31,034 bases of DNA, taken from NCBI GenBank assembly GCA_000934455.1, contig KN891922.1, positions 2,090 to 33,123 on the forward strand, read 5' to 3'. This document shows positions 1-11,100 of the stretch, one piece after another (position 1 is the stretch's first letter; every line of letters starts with the position of its first letter). The DNA comes from Apostichopus parvimensis. Taxonomy: Eukaryota; Echinodermata; Holothuroidea; Aspidochirotida; Stichopodidae. The translations under genes and the position numbers were made by a program. Below the pieces are notes generated by a model, which saw only the letters and a list, made by a program, of their open reading frames with translations, was not told the DNA's origin and did not search any database.

Positions 1-644
1 AGGATTCGTAACCTGTGCTGCGAACCATGTGCTAGCTCCAGCTCCAGTTATTTTGCATGCTACATGTTACGATCTTAAACACAAATTCGACTTAGATTCG
101 AAAAAATAGGCCTATTTGATAGAGCTGTTGTGGGGGAATAATTTCGATTAGGGTTGTGCACATTTGTCTGCAAAAACGACAAAAAAGTGAACTAAGATTT
201 GGGAAAAAGTGGGGGGCAACTGCCCCCTCTTGCCCCCCCGTAATCCCGCCCATGCCTGGAACGTTCTAGAGCAAGTTAGTGTGGGTGTTTATCATCGTGC
301 AGACACGTCAGGTGGCTAGACTTGTTCTCCAATGAGGAAGGGTTTATTATATAGGCTATAGTTAACAAGCCGACTGTTTTATTAAACTTTGAATTGAAAG
401 TGACTTTCTTTACATGTGACTTAACTTATTGTTAATTACTTTGAATCAACATTCATTTGAGAGAATACATCGTCATAGAACCAAGTATAGAACATTTTAC
501 ACATTTTCCAGTTTTGGAGGGATCTCCATCGGTAATTTCTACGCTTCGTAGCGTAACTTTCTACCAACCCCCTCCCCTCCCTCCCCCACCCCCCCACATC
601 GTAAAATGAAACTGTAGTTAAAATTGAATAAAATGAGAACTCAC
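1..644. other. Non-coding flank with a G/C-run repeat-like tail
   Basis: No coding exon is supported. At about 200-257, GGGGGGCAACTGCCCCCT is followed by TTGCCCCCCC and a CCGCCCATGCC tail, a style typical of dispersed repeat ends in marine invertebrates. A C-rich tract lies at about 568-596. Confidence 0.4.
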
Positions 645-852
645 CAGCCAAATATGCCAGGCTTTGTTGAAGAGAAAGAATAAGGCCAGTCAAAGTGAAT
701 GAAATGTTCGCTTGTCGGGTTAGGCCTTCTACTAGAACCCCGTTGCACTTGAGCGACCCTCCCTGCAAGCCAAAGACCAGGTAACGAACAATGATGGCAG
801 CAACCTGGCCCATTCCAAATCCATGCAGTACCTTTTTGATCCCCTTCTCCAT
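645..852 (-). CDS. Candidate first coding exon of an unidentified gene
   Basis: An ATG at 852 opens 69 codons plus one base up to a consensus donor GGCTG|GTGAGTT at 645. The protein starts MEKGIKKVLHGFGMGQ and has two hydrophobic stretches (about residues 12-30 and 50-68, the second FTLTGLILSLQQSLAYLA), which suggests a small membrane protein. I do not recognise the family. The rest of the gene would lie left of position 1 or in exons not visible at 1-644. Two TTACGTCA sites lie upstream. The chance that this is a spurious open frame next to a chance donor is real. Confidence 0.4.
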
Positions 853-947
853 TTTGTGTTACTCTATATGGTAGACCTATCAACAACAAAAAGTTATTCT
901 GTCAACAAAACAGTATTCAAATATTTCGCCATTATTTGGCGACGATA

Positions 948-1128
948 TTACGTCACTCTTTGGTGACAATGTTTCGTCACAAAAAGAATGAAAACTAAGC
1001 CTATACCAAAATGAGACGAATAAGTCATAGCTTACATCTGAACACTTACGCGCTGCTGAGACAAATATACACATTGAACGCACGTCGAATTGCTACACAT
1101 TGTGAATACTCTGTACAATGTTACGTCA
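948..1128. promoter_or_regulatory. Two CRE/ATF-like sites upstream of the candidate exon
   Basis: TTACGTCA occurs at 948-955 and 1121-1128, and related GTCA-containing sequence (TTTCGTCAC) lies near 972-980. CREB/ATF sites near starts are common in metazoan promoters. Placement 95-275 bp upstream of the candidate ATG fits a promoter, but no TATA or initiator is evident. Confidence 0.3.
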
Positions 1129-1235
1129 TTCATTTCCAGTAAAGGAAAAAGACAACCCATTGCCATGATAACTGAAGTAATATTTAGTTATAGTGTACTT
1201 ATCTGATGGAAAAACAAAATATATCAGTTTATGCG

Positions 1236-2372
1236 GGTAATCACTGAGCTCTTAAAGCGCCAACGAGATATTTATATAGTTTAGGTGAACTATCTTAGCA
1301 TTATGATATTAAATGATTGAGATACGAGATAAATATCTGAGTATATCTATACGTTGAGATGTTGAAATATTTATATACGATAGCTAATATCTCAATATCT
1401 GAACATTAAGATATTGAAATATTAAGGTACGAGATCTTAATATCCTAATATCTGTACATTACGATATTGAAATAATTAGATAACCATATTTTAATATCTT
1501 TATATCTGTAGCCTACATTAAGATACTGGGAATATGAGATAAAAGATCGTAATATTCTAAGATCTGTAAACATTTAAATATTGAGATACTTAGATGCGAG
1601 ATCTTAATATCCTTTCATCTGTGCGTTAAGATATTGGAGTATTGAGATCCAAGCTCTTAATATTTTAAAAGCTATACATTGAAGATATTGAAATATTCAG
1701 ATCTTTGCATATTGTATTGATATCTACATGAAGATTCCTATGAATCTATACATCAATTTCATATAGGTTAGGTACATTTTGAAACTGAAAGGGCTGGCTT
1801 TTTTTTTTATATTGTTTAGATTTGTTGTTTTCTGTTTGCAATGGAGTGCTCCCAATTCAAAACGAGAAGCTTGCATTATTTAGAATTGGGCGCTTCGTTT
1901 TTGCGCCATGATGCATGCGGGTCGGGTCGAAGACAAATGTAGGCTCATGGTTAACGCTTAATTGCAACTAACTCAATATGTCAATATCTTAATGGACACA
2001 GACATTAGCATATTAACATCTCGTATCTTAATATTTCAATATCTTCATGTACATATATTGAAATATAAAGATAGCCTGATGTACATATATTAGCATATTA
2101 AGATCTAGTATCTTAATATTTCAATAATTTGAATGTACAGGTATCAAAATATTAAGCTATCGTTTCTTAATATTTGAATATCTTACTGTTCAGATATTGA
2201 GATATTAAGATATGTATCTCAATATGTCATATCAACGTATAGATAACTGAGATATTAACATCTCGTATCCCAATGTTTTAATATCTTAATGAACACATAA
2301 TTAAGATACTAAAATAATTCAGCTAAAATATATTAACATCTCGTTGGCACTTTAAGAGCTCAGTATGATACC
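1236..2372. mobile_element. Foldback element with long repetitive inverted arms
   Basis: The ends are inverted copies: ACTGAGCTCTTAAAG, then YGCCAACGAGAT, at 1243-1268 and its complement at about 2337-2365. The arms (about 1246-1735 and 1975-2361) are made of irregular tandem units of the form AATATCTNNATATCTGTACATTAAGATATTGA, in opposite orientation, around a unique centre of about 240 bp that holds a smaller inverted repeat (CCCAATTC...GAATTGGG, about 1851-1888). There is no coding capacity. The structure resembles foldback transposons such as the TU elements described in sea urchin. I could not define a target-site duplication. Confidence 0.75.
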
Positions 2373-3767
2373 GTCACTGGTTGTACAAATTTTTATTGTA
2401 CAGCATACAGTTACTAATACAGTACAACTATGTGACAACAGCATGTCGAACGATTTTGACTGTGTGTTCTCTAGAATATTGCGTAATCATTGATACAGTA
2501 GCGTTGGGGGTCCTCCCACAAAAGTCGTGCCCCAAGGTGCCCCCCAAGGTGCGATTTGTAGTGTTAAAAAAAGTACTCAAACAAAAACTTTATCTGCCTC
2601 AATTAAAAACATAAATATCGGACACACTAAACCTGAAATTCCTTGAAGATAAAGTTACTTCAAGTTGAAAAAGTTAGCATCAGATTGCATCTAAGGACCC
2701 ACAATTTAATCAAAATTTTCACCCCACCCCTTAGACCTCTCCCCCAGGAAGGCATTCACACATAAACAGTGTGCCCTCTAATTACGTGCTTTGCACCCCG
2801 TGCCCACCCAAGATTGAAAAGTCTGGCGACGCCACTGCCACGAGTGTAATGCTATGTGTTAAATCTGACCAGAGTTACCTTGCTAAATAAGTACACAATG
2901 ACAGCGAGTTAACTTTAAATAAAATAAACAGTTAACCTTTATCGGGTCTCTCCTTTAGGTGGTTCGGTAAGTAAGGCACGATGGCGCTCTTCCCCACTTT
3001 TACATTAAGACACAGATCATAACATGGGGATCTATTATATCATTACAGCGAGGAAAATATGTCACCTTCTTGAAAACTTTCAATTTTTATTATTCATTAT
3101 CGGCATATTTTCACGCTCCCCCTAACTAACCCCCGACCCGGAGCCACCGTAACCGTAACCCTATTCACTCCAGACCCATTAGGCCTGTGATCCAATCCAA
3201 CAATCGTATGCAAATACTTCTACATTTATTTAAACCTGTTAGTATGCGAATGCTATTATTTTTGTCTTTACAAATAATTTTGATTCATTTTCAAATTTTG
3301 TGAAAAAGTCCTCGTCATAGCTAACATAACGTTCTGCAGTATTAAAGAACGAATGTTCGAGATTGACATTTTATTGTGTAAAACTGAATATGCTATGGAA
3401 TTAATGTAAGCGACTTGAACTCGTTAAACTAAAATTTGGCCGAGACCATGATTCTCATGAAACAACTTGCAAACGAACACACACACACTACGTGTAGTGT
3501 CCAGATATAAGTGATAGGCTTTTATCAGTTTCAGTTCCGATTGTTCGCTTCATCTCCTCTAAGGATGTGCAGAGACATAAAGATATTTTGGAGGAAACTA
3601 AACATGATGCAGAAGATGGTTTTAAAACCCCAAAAAGAATATTGTTACACACATAACAGCAAAGAAGAAATGAATAGCGATGTTAGAAAGACACCACATT
3701 CAGACTGAGTGAAACAAGTAAATATCGCTCATTAATTCATTAAAACCAATCTTTGTCTACATTTGTC
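2373..3767. other. Intergenic, possible dispersed repeat at 2505-2840
   Basis: No gene is supported. 2505-2840 contains GGGGGTCCTCCC, runs of CCCC and a TCTGGCGACGCCACTGCC tail, the kind of wording repeated at many loci in invertebrate genomes. A GGGGGGTCCTCCTCC relative is at about 7529-7543. The short open frame at 3511-3708 lacks any recognisable feature. Confidence 0.35.
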
Positions 3768-3836
3768 TTTGTCTTACATTTTTACATCTTACATCTTTGT
3801 CTTACATCTTTGTCTTACATCTTTGTCTTACATTTA
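3768..3836. repeat. 13-bp tandem repeat
   Basis: The unit ATCTTTGTCTTAC is perfectly repeated three times, with degenerate copies upstream (TTTGTCTACATTTGTC). A simple minisatellite in intergenic DNA with no coding meaning. Confidence 0.85.
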
Positions 3837-4290
3837 ACTTCATTTGTAGCCTAGTCTAAGGCGAACTATATATAAATACCAAGGTCATATAAAATCTACC
3901 AGTAGCCTAACGAAAAATTGCAAAATTTCAACGTGCTGGTAGACTTCAATTTGACAGCAATTTTGGAATCTCCATTTTTTGTTTCCATGATAGGAGAACC
4001 ATAGGTGGGACAAGTAAATAGAACTGGTTGATCTGAAGATCAAGAGGCAGATCAAAGCTAGACCTATATGATTTTCTTGACAGACTAGAGCGTCCGTTTC
4101 GTCTGAACCTGTTAGTAGTCTATATCAAGTTATCAATTAGGTATCTTTCTAGTGAACGCCCTATTGTAAGTCTTTTATCCGAAATAAGGCTTCTGTAACC
4201 CTATATTTTAGTGACGTCACAAATAATCGTCAATTAAAAAAAAAAAAATCGAGTAAAACAAAATCGAGTAAAACTAAACAAGTAATTTGA
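3837..4290. other. Intergenic with a perfect CRE
   Basis: No gene is seen. TGACGTCA, a perfect palindromic CRE, lies at 4212-4219, followed by an A-run and a direct duplication of ATCGAGTAAAAC at 4248-4275. Confidence 0.3.
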
Positions 4291-4967
4291 TATTGAGAAC
4301 AACGAGTTTAAGAAATCTGGAGGATTCATGTCAATTGGGCGCGCGCGTACCATGCATGGAGGGTCATGTGATGTGTTCCAGGGTGGTACCAATTTTGTAT
4401 TTTTCTGTAGCAGTTCGAGAATAGTGTTAGTGACTTCGTGAAAGATTTGCACCAAGACGAATCGGACATGGGAACTAACGGCGTAAGAAGGTACTGGTAC
4501 TTCAGGCCTACGAAATAGTGCTCATATGCTAACGTTAGACATGCTGGCACAGAACAAGTACAGATACATTGGGCTTGCAGCGGGAAATGTCGATGTCTGA
4601 ATTGTATTTATAGACTGTCTTATAGTAGTTCCACGGTTGTCAAGGGTGAGCGTTTGGTGCTGTGGGGAAATGTTTAGTTCAGTGCAACCACAGAATTCTC
4701 CATGGAACAGAGCCTAATGCTGCTCGACGGGAATATAGCTATCACGTTAGGCTACAGGCACGGTTATTGCTAGGTAACGGGTGTCGTCTGCTGCTCTAAG
4801 CACGCATACACATTTACGTACTAGTTGGGTGAAATCATCATGCGTAATGGGGAGAGTAATATATTAGTACCACCCTGGAACACATCACATGACCCTCCAT
4901 GCATGGTACGCGCGTACGCACGTATTTACTGTGTGATAGTTCCTCCAGATTTCTTAAACTCGTTGAT
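4291..4967. mobile_element. Inverted-repeat (MITE-like) element
   Basis: Arms of about 100 bp are inverted copies. ACGAGTTTAAGAAATCTGG at about 4303-4321 pairs with its complement at about 4945-4964. ACCATGCATGGAGGGTCATG and the next 30 bases (4350-4399) pair with about 4860-4908. About 460 bp of unrelated sequence lies between. There is no transposase frame. The arms are imperfect in the middle (the CGCGCGCG versus CGCGTACGCACG zone). Clear target duplications were not found. Confidence 0.75.
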
Positions 4968-5040
4968 TGAGAAGGATAAAGGTGGCAACCTTGTACTATG
5001 ATATAATACCGTATTCCAGGACAACTTTAGAGCAATTCTA

Positions 5041-5070
5041 GTTTCGATCCTAGCAGGATCTTCTTCGCTG
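5041..5070 (-). mobile_element. Penelope-like-type conserved hairpin remnant
   Basis: On the minus strand: GAAGAAGATCCTGCTAGGAT then CGAAAC, the same hairpin (GATCC-TGCTA-GGATC followed by GAAAC) as at 17567-17587. Here the upstream base context is GCGAAGA instead of CTGAAGA, so the hammerhead-like core is broken. Probably an old fragment of the same retroelement family. Confidence 0.5.
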
Positions 5071-7869
5071 GCAAACAAGAAAGGAACACATATAGGAAAC
5101 GGCATGTTAAAATAGAAAAACATGGCAGACAATTATAACCATGATCTACCTAAGTTATTAAAAATAGAGATGCAACAGGTTATTGCAGTAGCTAAGAATT
5201 TCTTTACCACTTTTCTCCCCCGCCCCACCCACACTCCGTGAAAACCAATGCAACAATTCGTCCGAAACGTGTCACAAGTCAATACGCGCCAATGAACTGT
5301 AGCGTATAATGCTACTGACGGCGTTTCTGGAAATTTGATAGAGCTTTGAAATCTGCAGGTACTACTATAAAGCATCTGATAGGGCGTCATGCACTGTAAA
5401 TAACCATGGACGCGTTGCTTAATATTATCAAGGCTTTTATGTGATGATGGTAAAGCTATAGCCTTGACCAAACGTGTTGGACGACAGCAATCACTACGTA
5501 TCTTACACGCAGAAATTTAAATCACTGATAGGCAGGCCTAGCATGATCTTGGTTTTCAAATTGAAAGTTATGTTGCTTTCATAAATAAAATGTAAACCTA
5601 GATTAGTTGAGGCTAAGCGCTATGCGGTGGTAATCTAAAAATTATCTTTTTTAATTTAGTTTTAGCATACAACTTCCTTGACCTGCCTCTCTGTTGGTTA
5701 TTGTAGGTAGGAAGATTCATGTATGTCGTACAGTTACAGAGTTGTTGACAATTGACAATTCATAATCATGGACGTTAAATATGAATGTAAGAGACTGACT
5801 TCGGTCAGCTTGCCGCTTTGATAAGCCAATGAGGCGAGTTCCTGCTTGCAGGAGGATCTAAAATACATACATGCATACATAAAATTCACGGCTGATCTAT
5901 TAGGTATTGTCATACGCAGTGAAAATGTTATCCTTTAACTACCCTAACGTTTGACCTATGCCAATAACGAACGCAGAACGCAGCTCAGAGAACATACAAT
6001 ACTAATATAAGGGGCGCACCTACATAAATCAGAAAGTTTCAAGTTCATGAATGGGATGCGTGTCGGGTCTGGACGTATGGCAAAGACTTGCTCATAGCAC
6101 ATACGTCATTAACTTACTATTGATGAATATGGCAAGGAATGCAGGAAATCTATAAATCAATCAATACAAATAAAAAACGATCAAGTTAAAAACTCAAATC
6201 GAACAAATAAAAATGAGAACAAATGAATGTGTTATCACAGACTGAGGTAATGATTTTCTTTCGTAGTTTTCGTTTCTTGTGCAGGAAAATATCACATATT
6301 GGCTACAAATTGATGGTTATTGAAAATAGCATTACATCTAATAATCAATAATGTGTAGAAATTAATCATATTATGGATTTGTTTTTGGCTGTTAGCCTTG
6401 GGGTAAACCAATAAAAGATCAATTTCTACATATTACATATTTCCCCTTGTCCAAAAAGTTTTAAGATAGTTATAATTCATGGTAAGGCTCAAATACTTCA
6501 GTGATATATCAGTTCAGTAAGTTCAGTGATATATCAACTATGATATTAACAATTGAACCAAAACAACGAAGATGAACAAATCACCACGTTGGCACCCTCC
6601 TACCCACCCCCTCCCCGCTGCCCTCAAAACAAAATAGAAAATAAAAGGACAAACTTGAAGTGAAATTAAATTGTTTTACATCACAAAGATGTACTTTATT
6701 GAAATGTCAGTAGATTTTGATTACACTATAATTATAGTCTGTAACAAAGTACTGTTCCCTCCAACTTCTTCTTACAGATAAGTTAAAATTACTCCACTTT
6801 TGTCAGAGATATTCCAGTTCAAATAACCAAAAAGCAGAACAGATAACCGGTTAACTACAACTGAATTTCTGAGGTTCACCAGTAATATCTACCACTGCCT
6901 CACCTCCACAACAAAACTACAGTATGAAATAGTTCCAGAAAGGTAAATGAGGGCAGTATTGAAGAACTTCAGCATGCATACACTTAGGATGTGTGACCTG
7001 ATTAATTCACTTCGGCTTTGAGTAAAATGTTTCTGTATGCTGCTGTGTTGGATGAATCTAACCGTAATAGTAATTACCGACTGAGCGATCCGCGTTATAA
7101 TCATTGCCGACTTTGCAATCTGCAGTCACACTCACAATTTTGCAAGGTCGGTAAGAGTGACTCCATACGGTTTTCCCTTTCGGGAAACCAAACAGGAGAA
7201 ATGAATAAATTAAGACACAGAGAGAGATAGAGCGAGGGTGCAGGTCATGATAAATACCTAGTTTGATTTTCATGATATTTGTTTTGAAGGAAAAGTTGGG
7301 AAACTTTGGTTATTATTGATACAGGTTAATATCAAACTGATCATGTGAAATTGAGACAAGGGTTATATCTCAAAGCAGCTGTTTCATTTTGGCTGCCTTT
7401 CCCCCAACTGAGTAAGGTAGGGGTATAAACCTTTGTAGAAGGACCAGAGGTAGATGAAGGGTGTTATAAAAGAAGTGCATCCCTGGGGTGGTTAAGGCCT
7501 AACTGATATGAAGGGTGAGGGGGTATGGGGGGTCCTCCTCCAGAAATGCATTACATGTTTAGATGTCAAATGACACAATCTGAGGCATATTTAGACTGTA
7601 AATTAAAGACCAAAGTTTAGGTCTATATGCTAAGTTTTGATAATAAAAGCTCTGGAATTGTTGGTGTTGAGTGGTCTAATTCTTACCCCACAGAATGTAA
7701 ACATTCCCTGACTGAACCATTCCCTCGACTGAATGATGGAGGTGGGGAAGGGGCATAGCCCCCTAGACTCCACTTACCAAACTCAACAGACCCTAGCAGA
7801 CCCAGTACTTCCATTCATTTAACTATGGCATTTGTATCTTGGAAAAATCAATGGCCAATTCTTCCAGCC
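5071..7869. other. Intergenic / URB1 3' flank, no gene seen
   Basis: The open frames here are short and lack splice context or recognisable protein features. A 15-bp direct repeat TTCAGTGATATATCA occurs at about 6499-6513 and 6523-6537. G/C-run repeat-like sequence lies at about 7520-7550 and 7738-7765. Part of this may be URB1 3' UTR. Confidence 0.4.
6695..6700 (-). promoter_or_regulatory. Candidate distal polyadenylation signal (AATAAA)
   Basis: Minus-strand CAATAAAG downstream of URB1. It would give a 3' UTR of about 1.3 kb. Weak support on its own. Confidence 0.3.
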
Positions 7870-7875
7870 TTTAAT
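7870..7875 (-). promoter_or_regulatory. Candidate proximal URB1 polyadenylation signal (ATTAAA)
   Basis: ATTAAA on the minus strand about 105 bp past the URB1 stop, the closest signal variant seen. A canonical AATAAA lies at 6695-6700, about 1.3 kb past the stop, and could be a distal site. Choice between them is not possible from sequence alone. Confidence 0.35.
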
Positions 7876-7978
7876 CTTGCAAACAGTGCTAGTTAGCTTA
7901 CTTTACAAGATGGACCCGAGGTGTACCCCCTAACCATACCTAGGCAGAGGTTGAGTAAAGAATTCCCCAGTAAAGAAG

Positions 7979-8199
7979 TCAATTTTCCTTGAGGAAATCA
8001 AATATCGGTTGTAACATCAAACTATAACCATCTTGGTCTGTGTTCGTATCTCTGTCTTGCAGTCGCCGTGACAACAAAAACACTCGGCTCTCCAATGGTT
8101 CGTTAAATTCGTAGTCCTCCGTATCATGTTTACAATTTTCTTCAGGAATCTGGTAGTTGTTGATAGCAGGAAGGAGAGATGTTATCAGACCATAGCTCT
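7979..8199 (-). CDS. URB1: URB1 terminal coding exon e27
   Basis: 221 bp including the TGA stop at 7979-7981, visible residues 1959-2031. The acceptor TTATTGAG is poor in pyrimidines, but it is the choice that restores phase: G|AG gives Glu, then SYGLITSLLPAINNYQIPEE. The protein ends YSLMLQPIFDFLKEN. A longer open frame at 8201-8482 belongs to intron sequence and was not used. Confidence 0.8.
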
Positions 8200-11100
8200 C
8201 TCAATAAAACTGACAACCGCTCTGGAAAGAAATAAAACCAGATGTTATAACATCACTTGTGATGAAGGGACCAACACAACATAAAACTGAACATAAACTA
8301 ACCTCATAATGCCAAAATATAAACAACAACATTATTTTAAATTTCTTGTCTGCAAAACTGTCAGAAAAAAACCCAGATTTTACTAAATATTTGGCAAATA
8401 AATAGTTTATAGTTAACAGTGGCAACTCACAACTGAACATCTTGGTGCAAAGTGCACAGCACTTTTTATTGAACAACAGCAAAAAAATATATCATAAATT
8501 TGTAAAAGTTTGTAAGTTTACCTATTTACGAGGGTTAAAACTTTGAAATTAATTACATTTATCTGTTTACAGAGAGAAATAGATGGCTAGACTCACCTTG
8601 GTCAAACGCTGTCAACATGGAGTCATCTCCTTGACCTTTCAACTTTGACCATTTCTTCAAGTGACCTTTAAAGGGCTTCGGAACCTTCGTAAACTTTGTT
8701 AAGTAAAGAAGTATTTCATTTAAGGCACAAAGTATTTTCACCCTTTCCGCGTGATCAATGCAGTGGTTTCTGAACGGATCGGTCTGAACGTGATAAATCG
8801 ATAAACATGACTTGATTAAATTCTCTCTGATTCCTCCATTTTGGAAAATCTCTGACTCTTTCGAGATTGACTTGAGCACCAAACAAATAGCAGCTAAAGT
8901 CTGGCTGAAGTCTGGTCGAAGGTGGGTTAGTGCTTTCCGCCTCACAAAGTGAGTCAAGCTCCAACACATACACGTTGAAAGGAGAATCTGGTTTCTCAGT
9001 CTGACCTTGCTATCACTATGGAGACAAGCAGAAGAACCATTTGTGGTACTGTCTGATACACTGTGATTGGTCACCTCAGAACTTGAGAAGTATTTCAACC
9101 AATGATAGATAAGATAATATAAAACATCAGCTGCTTCCTTATTTAGAGCTTCTCCGATCCATTCTTGATGGTCTTTAAGTTCTGTTGCTATGGTAACCTG
9201 TGAGACTGGTTGTACAAGTACATTAAAAGCAGGATCATGAGTGGTCCTGTAATAAATCTGGACTAGGTTGTGCATCACAACTTCAGATAGAAATTGCTTT
9301 CTCATGCTGGAGGCATCCATCTTCCTCCATTCAAGTTCCTGTAGGACCTTCTGCATCAGAGATATTATTCTCAGAAGCAAATCGGAGCTTGGCAATCTGT
9401 GAATGAAACATTACAAAATAGTATCACAGACTGTCAGTTAGTTAAAAGTAAGACACACCTGTCTGTAGACTTTCAAACCTTACACATATATACTCTATAT
9501 ATATATATGTATTATATGGGTATCTTTGCAAAATCACTAACCACACATAACTTACACAGATGTGTCATAACTTACACATGTATACTACTACATCATTAAA
9601 CAGATATCTGTGCAAACTACACAGACCTTACACACACATCTTACACAGATGCCTCACACCGTACACACTTATTACTACCTACACCACCAGGTATCTGTGC
9701 AAAAGAACAACACATAGACCTTACACACACCTTACACAGATACCTCACACCTTACATACATATACTACTACATCCACAACACAGGTATCTGTGCATGACA
9801 GATGCACACAGCCTCACCCACACATACACCTTACACACACAAACACACCTTGCACCGATACCTTACAAACTTATTACTACTTATTACACTCTATATGGTC
9901 TAAATTTGCACACACTTTACACAGATGCCTCACATCGTACACACATATACTACTACATCCACAACACAGGTATCTGTGCATGACAGATGCGCACAGCCTC
10001 ACCCACACGTACCCCTTACACACACCTTGCACTGATACGTTACACACTTATTACTACCTTTTACACTTCATATAGTCTAAATCTGCACACACCTTACACA
10101 GATGCTTTACATCGTACACACATACTTCCAGTCTACTACATAAATACATAACTGTATTTGAAAAATAGACAAACCGTCTACATTAGTGCAGGGGTGAACA
10201 AAATGAATTTTCTGGTCAGAAGCTATCTTCCTTGCTGTAACATTTGTGACATTTAACACACACAAATACAAACAAAAACAAAACAGTACCAGGAAAGAAA
10301 GAAATGTTATTTCATGATCGTTAACATACTTCAAGCTCGTCAGCATAGAGTGACAGTTGAAGAGGATATCATCACAAAGTTTTGTGATCACTTTCTCCAG
10401 ATCTGAGGTGGAGTTCCTTTTCCAAAGGTCCATGATTGACCTCAAAGTGACCTCCAAGATGGAGAGAACCCTAGCAACCTCTTCTTCATCTTGTTTACTG
10501 GTGGTCAGTGTCCAGGTCATGAGAGAGTGACCGGTGACCAGAGACAGAGCTGCTGGAGGGATGGACACCGCCCTCTCAAGGATAGCTAAAACCTTAAGCT
10601 GAAAAGAAAAGGCAGATTTTTGATGAGTTTACACCTTGAGATGAAAACTGAAGATTATTAAAGCTGTAATTTCTGTCAATTTATCTTAAAATGTGTCGGT
10701 ACAACTCATTTGACCAGCACAACTCCAGTTATTATCCATTGAATAGAGCACAGACCATCTAGTGTCACACAAAGGGAAAGTTTTATAGTTGCCTTAGCAG
10801 GGTCTATGACTGGTTTCATCATTCCAAAGGCATCATGTTCTGGTGGGTTTTAAAGCGAAAGAGATTATTTTCAGGTACCGTAACTCCCCCCCCCCCCACG
10901 TATCTTTCCTTCCATGAGTTCAACTCCCAATTCTGTGATATGTTGAGATGTTGAGAAGGTGGGGAGGGGGGGGAAGGGCCATCAAACTAGCCATTTTTCA
11001 AATATCACTGAGAACAAAATTATATTTAGTATAAAGACTGACTGTGTTAGCCATACAGTGATCAGAAGCCACACTTAGTAACAGTACTAGCCACACACTG

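Noticed and set aside
3768..3836. CRISPR-like array
   Set aside because: Contiguous 13-bp units without spacers in a eukaryotic intergenic region: a simple tandem repeat.
4234..4550. Short minus-strand open frames
   Set aside because: They run through one arm of the inverted-repeat element with no splice or homology support.
8201..8482. 93-codon minus-strand open frame as a URB1 exon
   Set aside because: It lies within intron 8200-8596 and does not join e26 or e27 in phase.
9560..10075. 171-codon plus-strand open frame
   Set aside because: It is a translation of the AC-rich minisatellite, lies inside an intron on the opposite strand and has no gene-like composition.
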